In this document: piece after piece, positions 34,639-44,026 of the stretch | Layout of the letters: the number at the start of each line of letters is the position of its first letter | Position numbering within the stretch: position 1 is the stretch's first letter | From: Casuarina equisetifolia | Lineage: Eukaryota > Streptophyta > Magnoliopsida > Fagales > Casuarinaceae | Length of the DNA stretch: 64,000 bases | Direction: 5' to 3' | Assembly: GCA_028551475.1 (NCBI GenBank) | Contig: CM052355.1 | Location: forward strand, 29,725,580-29,789,579 | Program-made: the position numbers and the translations under genes | Notes under the pieces: generated by a model | Databases searched by the model: none | What the model saw: the letters and a program-made list of their open reading frames with translations, nothing else | Told to the model about the DNA's origin: nothing

Positions 34639-35307
34639 TGTTAGCTTATTTTGTAAGCTCATGTAATGTGGGCTTTATCAATGAGCATAAATAGTTCTCT
34701 TATGAAGGTGTATTAATGTAATTAATATTGGTTCAGTTAATTAGACAGATTTTGACTTGATTGCGAGTATGGTGCTAGCCAGTGTAGGCCTTAGTGCACT
34801 TTATAGAACTGTGATGAGTCAGGACTATTTAGTTAGCACGTGTTATGTTATATCGGCTAAGTCCCCCCTCTAGCTTAAATTATGTGCATTGGGCTCAGTA
34901 TACGGAATCAATGTTGATGGTAAGGGTATAATGGTCATTTCATTGTAATCACTGTGCATGTACTGTTTACGTACTGTGCATGTACTGTTCACGTACTGTG
35001 CATGCACTGTTCACGGACACTGTTCACAGTATCCGTTTTAAAAGAGAAATTCTATTCTCTTTTGGTTATCCGAACTCTTCCCCGACCATATTTTGTTGAT
35101 CTGATTCCGTTTCTAAGTTCCAGCTTCTCATCGGCTAGCACGATTAAGAAATAGAGGGTAAGATCTTAGCTACAATCCTTCTATAAAGATGCAGACACCT
35201 TCAGGTACGTTTTTCTCGTTTTATTCATTTAGTTTAATTCATTATCAACCTATAATTGATGTTAGATCCTGTTTTGAGTCTCGTTTGAGACGTATTAGAT
35301 ACCTACA
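34639..35307 (+). repeat. 5' LTR of the copia element
   Basis: 669 bp, TGTTAG...CTACA. It holds a CACGTG G-box (near 34838) and a dense run of ACTGT words at 34951-35030 ending in a 22-bp near-palindrome at 35014-35035 (arms ACTGT / ACAGT). Candidate TATA words are at 34925 (TATAATG) and near 35183 (TATAAAG). The same features recur in the 3' LTR. Confidence 0.93.
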
Positions 35308-35309
35308 AT

Positions 35310-35321
35310 TGGTATCGGAGC
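35310..35321 (+). promoter_or_regulatory. Primer binding site (initiator tRNA-Met)
   Basis: TGGTATCGGAGC lies two bases after the LTR. It matches the usual plant tRNA-iMet PBS at 11 of 12 positions, with G instead of A at the eighth. Confidence 0.88.
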
Positions 35322-35514
35322 CTTTAGCATCAATTTAGGTTGAAAAATGAGTTCTAAAATGAGTTTTTCGAAATTTACTTCGATCAAAAATTTCAAATTC
35401 TGATCTAGAACAAACCGGTGGGTATTTTTCAAAACAAACACCGGATATGTGATCCTCGGACTCTTAGGAGTCCGTTGATATCTTATTTGGCCACCTTCAG
35501 TGAAGGTTTTGACC

Positions 35515-35945
35515 TCACGGGTACTGTTCATCAGTACTATTCATTCTTGGCCGAAGAGAAAAATTAAGATCTCTCTCATATTGGACGGATTTTTGTATAA
35601 AATTTGGTATCCATAGATTCGTGGTGGCCCGATCTACATTTTGGTAACTTTTGTGTTACCGGAAACGGCCAAGAAATGGCTGAAATCGGCGAAAACCCGC
35701 CGGAGAGAGAAACGGGTCTGTTTTGACCCGTTTTAAGGAAGAAGACGACACTGTTCAGTACTGTTTAAGTACTGTACGTGGGGGTACTGTTTAACTACTG
35801 TTCATAAGTACTGTTTAAATCTGTATATAAGTACTGTGCATAAATACTGTTGAAACACTGTTGACGGTACTGTACGTTTGGTATTATTGACGGTACTGTT
35901 CACATGTACTGTTCATAAGTACTGTTCACGAGTACTGTTTGACCG
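35515..35945 (+). repeat. GTACTGT-rich repeat tract in the copia leader
   Basis: More than a dozen irregularly spaced copies of (G)TACTGTT(C/T)A occur, mostly in 35745-35945. The same word fills part of the LTR (34951-35030). It looks like a motif amplified inside the element. The leader from here to gag (35946-36610) has no other recognisable feature. Confidence 0.8.
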
Positions 35946-36610
35946 TTGACCAAGTCAAATTTTTTTTTTTTTTTATGCAATAAATTTATATGTGTGATGT
36001 ACATTTTGTTTCACACATTTGGTATGGTAATTTTGTTATATGCATTATGATTTAGCATAAATTATACCATAAAGAATTGCATACTATTTAATTACGCACA
36101 TAATTTTTGAATAAATAGTATGTTATTTATGCAACACTTGGTTGTTGTTATTTTGTGTAATTCAATGACGAATGCCCCTCGTTGATTTGAGATTTGAATT
36201 ACATATTTTGAAGTGAGTAATATTTTGATTTAAATCCGTGGTACAAGTTGGTCTTGTGATTTAGTTAGGTTGTGACTACCAAAGTGGCACAACTTGATTG
36301 AGTTATGGGATTTCAATTTTGTGCTGAAGTAGGATTTCTTCGGTTCTAGTGTATGGTTATACTCCCAACGGAGGTGACTATGTATTGGAATTTGAAGAAT
36401 AACATAGTTTGTGTGTGTGAGTTTCGCTGATCCAAGTAGTCTATACACCCAAAGGTGGTGGACTATGAGGATGTGGTATTGGCTCATGACTACTACTATG
36501 TTGAGAGTGTTACAATTTTATGTCATTCGTTCAGCCCAAAGGTGTTTGAATGATAATGTAAGCTCTCATTTGGTTTACTCACTAGATGCTAATTTTCTTT
36601 TGCATCGTTT

Positions 36611-37525
36611 TTGTTAGTCACCTTCTCTGTAAACAATGCTCAAGTCACTGTTGAGGTTCTTACTGGTGCTAATTACAAGAAGTGGAAGGAAGATATCTTG
36701 TTTGCTGTGGAAGTAGCAGAAATTGATAGTGCTCTCAAAATGGATAAGCCTGTTGATTTGACTCCAGAGAGTACTGAGGAGCAGAGGCTTCACTATGCTA
36801 AATGGGAAAGATGTAATAAGTTTTGCCTTCTGACTATGAAGAGGACTATCCAGGAACACCTTAAGTGTGATTATCCTGAGGAATGCACAGCTAAAGAATT
36901 TTTTGAGGCTGTTTCACAACGCAACAGAGTGTCTTCTCATGCTGAGATAAGTTCATTGATGCAAGTTCTTTTCAGTATGAGGTATAATGGAATTGAAAAC
37001 ATCAAAGATTATATTATGAGGATGGTGCAATATCAGATGAGGCTTAAGGCTTTAGGAATGGTATTTTCTGAGCAGAGTATTGTGCATCAAGCTTTAATTA
37101 GCTTTCCTGCTGATTATACCATTATCAAAACATCCTATAACAACAGTGTGCAGGATTGGACTGTTGATGATCTGATAGAGAAGCTTATAGCTGAAGATAG
37201 TAAGTTGAAGAATGAAAAGTCTCATTCAGCTTTGTTTTCTCAAGCTTCCAGTTCTAATAAAGGAAAGAGACCTTTAAATCAGCCTCAGTGGGAGCAAAAT
37301 GTTAATCAGCCTCAGAGGGAGAAGAAAGTTAATCAACCTAACAACAAGGTCCCAGGAACTTCTAATTCTAATAATAATAACAGGTTGGCAGTAAACATGA
37401 AGAATATTCAATGTTTATTCTGCAAGAAAATGGGACATATGAGGAAAAACTGCTACAAGTTTAAGAAATGGTTAGCTAAGCGTCAGGGTAAAGGGGTTCA
37501 TAAACAGGAGGAAGCCAAACCCTGA
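36611..37525 (+). CDS. gag: Copia gag (capsid/nucleocapsid), no ATG at its start
   Basis: The open frame of about 304 codons carries the UBN2-type gag region (LTGANYKKWKEDILFAVEVA near the start, then KRTIQEHLK and SQRNRVSSHAEISSL) and a CCHC zinc knuckle at 37412-37453 (C-x2-C-x4-H-x4-C), and ends at TGA 37523-37525. The open stretch begins with TTG, and an in-frame TAA lies at 36590-36592. The start codon is therefore either supplied by an upstream exon (an AG acceptor at 36616-36617 follows a T-rich stretch) or lost. Gag packages the element RNA. In intact relatives it is continuous with pol; here it is not. Confidence 0.85.
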   Translation: MLVTFSVNNAQVTVEVLTGANYKKWKEDILFAVEVAEIDSALKMDKPVDLTPESTEEQRLHYAKWERCNKFCLLTMKRTIQEHLKCDYPEECTAKEFFEAVSQRNRVSSHAEISSLMQVLFSMRYNGIENIKDYIMRMVQYQMRLKALGMVFSEQSIVHQALISFPADYTIIKTSYNNSVQDWTVDDLIEKLIAEDSKLKNEKSHSALFSQASSSNKGKRPLNQPQWEQNVNQPQREKKVNQPNNKVPGTSNSNNNNRLAVNMKNIQCLFCKKMGHMRKNCYKFKKWLAKRQGKGVHKQEEAKP

Positions 37526-40500
37526 TGAAAAATACCTTTATGTTGGGAACAACCAGAAAGTGGAAGTAGAGCTTGTTGGAGATGTCATCCTTCTTTTGGA
37601 TAGTGGTTTTAGGATGACTTTGAGTAGAACTTTTTATGTATCGTCGTTTAGACGGAATTTGGTTTCACTTTCTGTACTTGACAGTTCTGGATATGTATTT
37701 GAATTTAAGAACACCGTTGTGACAATATTTTATAATGCAAATGTAATTGGAAGTTGTGTTATGTCGAATGGCTTGTACAGATTGGTTTTATCTCCACATA
37801 AAATTTATGTTACTTCTACTATTGACAAAAGTGTTTCCAAAAGACCTATGACTAAGGACTTGTCTTACACCTTGTGGCACAAGAGACTTGGCCATATTTC
37901 TAGAGATAGAGTGGACGGGTTGATCAAATCCAATATTTTACCTGCTCTTAATAATGATCTGGAGATTTGTGTAGACTGTTGTAGAGGTAAGCTAACCAAG
38001 ATAAAGAAGAAAAAGGCAGCTCATAATTCTGAATTGTTAGAAGTGATTCACACTGATATCAGTGGTCCCTATCGAGTAACTTTGTGTGGTAATGCATATT
38101 TCATTACATTTATTGATGATTTCTCTCGTTATGGATATGTTTACTTAATTAAGGAAAAATCTGAATCACTTGAGAAATTCAAAGTGTTCAGAACTGAGGT
38201 TGAAAAGCAGTAAGGGAAAAGTATAAAGAGTGTTAGATCTGATCGGGGTGGTGAATATTATGGCAGACATGGTGATGTAGGCCAGATTATGGGTCCATTT
38301 GCTCAATATTTACAGAATTCTGGGATAGTTGGACAGTTTACTATGCCTGGAAGCCCCGAACAGAACGGTGTAGCTGAAAGGCGAAACCGTACTCTTATGG
38401 AGATGGTTAGATGTATGATGAGTAGAACTAATCTACCTCTTTTTCTATGGGGAGAAGCTTTGAAGACTGCTATGTATATTCTCAATCGTGTTCCTACTAA
38501 GGCTGTGCCATTAACTCCTTTTGAATTATTTACGGGACGCAAACCTAGCCTGAATCATCTAAAGGTTTGGGGATGCCCTGCAGAGGTCCGGTTATATAAC
38601 CCAACATTAGGCAAGTTGGATTCTAGAACAGTCAGATGTTATTTTGTGTCTTATCCAGACTATTCTAAAGGGTATCGATTTTATAACCCTACTAGAGGTG
38701 CTAGAATTGTTGAATCCTTAACAGCTAAGTTTCTGGAACTTGATGTTGCAGAAAGCGGTACTAGTTCTCTAGTTATAGAGAATAGTAATGATGTTGATAT
38801 GAGTATACCGTTTCCTCTATCTATTCAGTTAGATGCAGTTGTGCAGGAACCTGCTGTTGGTACAACTTCTGTAGAGGTTCCACTTGTTCAGAATCAGGAT
38901 ATAGAGATTCCTCCTCTTAGGAGATCTAACAGGGAGAAAAGACCTGCTATTCATCCTGATTATTTGGTTTATCTTGGAGAGCATGACTATGACATCGGTA
39001 TTATTGAGGATCCAGTGACTTATACTCAAGCTGTTTCTAGCCCTCAATCTGATTTTTGGAAAGATGCCATGAGAGATGAAATGCAGTCTATGAAGCAAAA
39101 TCATGTTTGGGATCTAGTAGAGTTACCTAAGAAATGCAAGCCCATTGGTTGTAAGTGGGTGTTTAAGACTAAGAAAGATTCCAAAGGAAAGATAGAAAGG
39201 TTTAAGGCCAGATTAGTTGCCAAGGGATTCACTCAAAGAGATGGAATTGATTATAATGAGACATTCTCACCAGTTTCATCTAAGGATTCTTTTAGGGTGA
39301 TAATGGCTTTAGTAGCGCATTTTGATATGGAGTTGCTACAGATGGATGTTAAAACAGCTTTTCTAAATGGGGATCTTGATGAAGAGGTCTATATGCTTCA
39401 ACCAGAGGGTTTTGCAGAAGGTAATTCTGATGAACTTGTTTGTAGACTTAAAAAGTCGATTTATGGTCTTAAACAAGCTTCTAGACAGTGGTATTTGAAG
39501 TTTGACACTTATATTACATCTTGCGGTTTTGTTGAAAACCTTGTTGATCATTGTATATACACTAAGGTCAGTGGGAGTACACCGATTTTCTTGATCATTT
39601 ATGTGGATGATGTCTTGCTTGCATGCAAAGATATGGCGTTACTTCAAGAAACTAAAAGACTTTTATCTTTAGAGTTTGATATGAAGGACCTTGGTGAAGC
39701 ATCTTTTGTCCTAGGCATTGAGATCTTTAGAGATCGTTCACGCCGTATTTTGGGTCTTTCTTAGAGGACATACATTGATCGTGTGTTAGCTAGATTTAAT
39801 ATGCAAGATTGCAAACCTGGCAATGTTCCTGTTCTTAAGGGTGAAAAGCTACACTTGATGCAATGTCCTATAAATGATGCTGAGAAAGAATTGATGAAAA
39901 ATATACCATATGCTTCAGCAGTTGGCAGTTTTATGTATGCACAGGTTTGTACAAGACCTGATATTGCCTTTGCTACTGGACTTCTTGGTAGATTTCAGTC
40001 TAACCCAGGTTATGATCATTGGGTTGCTGCCAAGAAGGTTATGAGGTACTTGAAAAGGACAAGAGATTATATGCTCATGTACAGACATGTAGATAACTTA
40101 CAATTAGTGAGTTATTCAGATTCAGATTATGCAGGCTGTTCTGATGATTTGAAGTCTACGTCTGGTTATGTTTTCATGATGGCTGGTGGTGCAGTTTCAT
40201 GGAAAAGTTCTAAGCAAACTATGGTCACGTCTTCCACTATGCACGCTGAGTTTATAGCTTGTTATGGAGCTTCCATACAAGCTGTTTGGATGAAGAACCT
40301 CATAAGACAGATGATCTCACTTGATTTTATTGATCGGCCAATTCCGTTGTACTGTGACAATAGTCCAGCAGTGTTGTTTATAAATAACAACAAAAGTATT
40401 AAAGGGGCCAAGCACATTGAGATCAAGTATTTGACTATTAAGGAGCTAGTTAAGAAAGGTGACATTACTGTAGAGCTAATTAGCACAGATGCTATGTTAG

Positions 40501-40592
40501 CTGACCCACTCACTAAAGGACTTGCTCCTGTAGTGTTTTCTAGACATGTTGTAAACATGGGACTAGTAGCGTCTTTGGATGCTTTTGTTTAG
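37526..40592 (+). pseudogene. pol: Copia pol (integrase, RT, RNase H) with two stops and no protease core
   Basis: One frame, offset from gag, runs to the stop at 40590-40592. It begins after the normal protease active site: the first recognisable piece is the region with LLLDSGF and RRNLVSLSVLD. The integrase zinc domain follows (WHKRLGHIS ... CVDCCRGK), then the integrase core with D, D and E in HTDISGPY, FIDDFSRYGY and PEQNGVAERRN. RT comes next (KARLVAKGFTQRDGIDY, YVDD at 39600-39611), then RNase H (YSDSDYAGCSDD, SSTMHAEFIA, and the tail motif LADPLTKGL). In-frame stops: TAA 38211-38213 in the integrase core and TAG 39762-39764 after RT. Autonomous activity is excluded unless these are sequence errors. 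Confidence 0.9.
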
Positions 40593-41177
40593 TGGGAGTT
40601 ATTGTTCTATGATATTTTGTTATGTAGTAAACTTTGTTTTACTTATATTGCCTGTTATATATTGTTTTCATAGAACATGTATTTCTGTAAGACAGGTATT
40701 AAAGACTTAAGGGATGTGCAACCTTAAGCATTTGGCTGGGGCATTTATTGATAAGCCATATTTTGATGTCTTGTAGCACTTAAATTTATACTCGAGTATT
40801 ACAAACAAGACATATTGGTTCATTAGAACCTTTATATAGTTCTCCGATGACTGTATGTCAATGACTGTGTATGTCGATTTTAGGGAGAACTGGGACTGAC
40901 AAGAAAGATAACACATAAGGTTATTTACCTAGTGTTATTTGTTTGCCACACTACCATACTCAATCCATGTCAGTAGAGTGGATAGCCCTTATGACTATGG
41001 ATAATGCTGTGTCTTTTAATTGGCATAGTTAATGCTATGATCTGAGGGTTTTGAAGCTTTATGGGACCGGATTTGTAATAAGGAACTGTCGTTGGACCAA
41101 TATAAAACCTTTTTGAAATTATTTTCATATATAACTTATATTAGTATTATTTTTGTTTTATGCACATTGATACGCCC
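40593..41177 (+). other. Copia 3' non-coding region between pol and PPT
   Basis: 585 bp without a credible frame, part of the element. Confidence 0.8.
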
Positions 41178-41188
41178 AAGTGGGAGAT
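41178..41188 (+). promoter_or_regulatory. Polypurine tract of the copia element
   Basis: AAGTGGGAGAT immediately before the 3' LTR; primes plus-strand DNA synthesis. Confidence 0.85.
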
Positions 41189-41857
41189 TGTTAGCTTATT
41201 TTGTAAGCTCATGTAATGTGGGCTTTATCAATGAGCATAAATAGTTCTCTTATGAAGGTGTATTAATGTAATTAATATTGGTTCAGTTAATTAGACAGAT
41301 TTTGACTTGATTGCGAGTATGGTGCTAGCCAGTGTGGGCCTTAGTGCACTTTATAGAACTGTGATGAGTCAGGACTATTTAGTTAGCACGTGTTATGTTA
41401 TATCGGCTAAGTCCCCCCTCTAGCTTAAATTATGTGCATTGGGCTCAGTATACGGAATCAATGTTGATGGTAAGGGTATAATGGTCATTTCATTGTAATC
41501 ACTGTGCATGTACTGTTTACGTACTGTGCATGTACTGTTCACGTACTGTGCATGCACTGTTCACGGACACTGTTCACAGTATCCGTTTTAAAAGAGAAAT
41601 TCTATTCTCTTTTGGTTATCCGAACTCTTCCCCGACCATATTTTGTTGATCTGATTCCGTTTCTAAGTTCCAGCTTCTCATCGGCTAGCACGATTAAGAA
41701 ATAGAGGGTAAGATCTTAGCTACAATCCTTCTATAAAGATGCAGACACCTTCAGGTACGTTTTTCTCGTTTTATTCATTTAGTTTAATTCATTATCAACC
41801 TATAATTGATGTTAGATCCTGTTTTGAGTCTCGTTTGAGACGTATTAGATACCTACA
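41189..41857 (+). repeat. 3' LTR of the copia element
   Basis: 669 bp and identical to the 5' LTR except for one base by visual comparison. Followed by the TGGTA target duplication. Confidence 0.93.
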
Positions 41858-41862
41858 TGGTA

Positions 41863-43955
41863 GAGAGACAGGAATTAGGACTGAGCGTCATGTTTGATTT
41901 TTCCAATCTTCTATCCAAAAAGAATTGATTCATGCCATCCATATTTGAAATTTGAGGCAGGTAGTTTCACTTCTTTCCAGAAAATGGAGGCCACTTCGGT
42001 CAAGCAGGCGGCTTGACATCAGTTGAGTATCAACGCAATTACTTAAAGATCGTTGGAACACGCAAACGAATTGACTTGAGTTGAGAGTAACGCCAATGAC
42101 TAAAAGGATTCCTTGGCACAAGCAAACCACTTGACTTGTGTGCTATCCACACCAAGCTTTCTGGCCACGATAAACATGGGGTCCTGTGAAACTTTGGTAA
42201 ATGGGCATGATCATTCACTCACTTTTCTTTATCTACTTTCACGTTAAATATTCCTTTCTACGAGAGAGATTTCATCAATAAAATTAGTCTTCGTCATCAG
42301 CAAATGACGATTTGCTTGCATCGTAGTCAATGTGAACGCTACTAAAGCCAATTAAGGTGATTGGTTTAGTAATTAGTGGCCGACATCGTTAATGACTTGC
42401 TTTCGCTATGTTCTTGTGAATGCCAGTCAAGTTTGGAGAAAAGCTTGGCCTGCCAACAAAGAAGAAAAGAAGAGCTTGACATCCCTATAACTGCAAAACT
42501 TTAATAGTGGGAACGATTAGATTGAGTGTGAAACAAAACTAAACCAATATATACGTAAAAGACTAGTAAACAACCACTATAGAAGACTATTTAATACAAA
42601 TTTGAGTTAGTTGAGTAATGTTACTTTGACAATAAAGCTGGCAGAATTATGTGAAATTTGAAAAATGTCAACAATTCAGAAAATGATAGCAATACATGGG
42701 AAGACATATTTGGGTTAGTTATGTACATGGGTAGTTATCCTACAACTACTTAATCATGTTTGAAAATGGAACTTACGTCGTGTAAACGGTTATTCTTCTT
42801 ATCTTCTTAATTCCTGCACTATATGATAGGAACGCAATCTTGATGTAATTCAAGGAAAGCTTCATTCGCAAAAGACGATTTACATGTACTTTAGTCGGGT
42901 TGAACACTTTTAAAGCCACTACCATATCTAAGACAGGTAAGTGGATTAGTAATTGGTGGCCATCATCATTTGACTAGCTTTTGTCCTGTGAATGCCGCTC
43001 TACTTTGGGAAAAGATCTTGGGCTTGTCAGGAAAACAGATTAGACAAACGTCTACATTTAACCTTTTGCTTTAACTTCAAAACTTTGATAGTGGGAACAA
43101 TTGGATTGAGTTGGAAACAAAAGCAAACCAATCTATACGTAAAAGACTAGCAAACAGCCATCATAAAAGACTATTTAAGACAAATATTTAACTCTCAAAG
43201 CCACTGTTATTATCAGAGGAATGTTATATATAACTTTCAAAAGTTGAGCGGAGTTACTTTGACCCTGGTACAACGACATGAGTCAATTCTGGGCCATGCA
43301 TGTTTGATTTTCCTCCTTTTCTACCTAAAAGAATTAAATCACGCAAGTACTTTTCATTTCTTTCTAAAAGATGATGACCATTTTTGTGCATAAGAGGTCT
43401 TGGACCGTTAACCGATAAAAGCCCGCGTGCTTGATTTAATTAGCAAGCACTTAAAATAAAATAAAAAATAAAAAACGAAGTGGACAGATAAACCAATGAA
43501 ATGTCAATTATTTATGAAATGGCAGAAGATAGGTGGACAGATAAAACGAGGTGCTGCTGCAGTGTGTTGACGATGGTAGAGAGACAGGAATTAGGAAAAT
43601 AAATCCTTCAAACGTCGGCCGTTGATACCGCTTCCCTTCTTCCTACCACTTGCAGTATAGGCTGTCTGTGTTGTCGAAATAACTTCTCCAAGTGAAGGTC
43701 AGTCAATTGTGTCTTGTTTAGAGACTGAACCCAGTGCAGCGGCCGAAGGCAACTAAGGGGCGCCATGTTTGAATTTTCCAGTCTTCTACCCAAAACAATT
43801 GAATCATGCAATCCGTATTTGAAATTTGAGGCCACTTCTTTTGGCGTGTTTGACTCAAGCAGGCGGCTTCACACCGGCTGAGTATCACCGCAATTACCCT
43901 TGGCACAAGCAAAAGGCCTGACTTCTATGCTGTCCACCAAGCGCTCTGCCCATGC
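41863..43955 (+). repeat. RLP upstream region in several partial copies
   Basis: 41863-42180 continues the RLP upstream copy cut by the copia element and resembles 43580-43930. 42180-42610 and 42860-43190 are two related blocks with the same landmarks (a GATTTGC word, then AAAGACTAG), also seen at 53690-54240. The intact-site sequence ACGATGGTAGAGAGACAGG at 43570-43588 is the uninterrupted form of the copia target. No coding frame. Confidence 0.7.
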
Positions 43956-43962
43956 TATAAAT
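43956..43962 (+). promoter_or_regulatory. Putative TATA box of the RLP gene at 44027
   Basis: TATAAAT 65 bp upstream of the ATG, in the same context as the one at 10905. Confidence 0.65.
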
Positions 43963-44026
43963 TAGGCCGCATATACTTTAACTTCCATCGTATTGTGATC
44001 GCCAAACAAACAAAAGTGATAACAAT

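Larger units (their letters stand above)
34639..41857 (+). mobile_element. Ty1/copia LTR retrotransposon, full length, young but coding-defective
   Basis: A 7219-bp element with two LTRs of 669 bp each, TG...CA ends and a perfect TGGTA target duplication (34634-34638 and 41858-41862). The internal order is PBS, long leader, gag, integrase, RT, RNase H, PPT; integrase before RT defines Ty1/copia. The LTRs differ at one position by eye (A near 34787, G in the right copy). Gag and pol lie in different frames, the protease active-site segment is absent, and pol has two in-frame stops. It was therefore probably moved by proteins from another copy. It splits a copy of the RLP upstream region. Confidence 0.93.

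Noticed and set aside
34954..35154. 66-codon frame present identically at 41504-41704
   Set aside because: It lies in both LTRs and its first half is only the ACTGT repeat; it is identical because the LTRs are.
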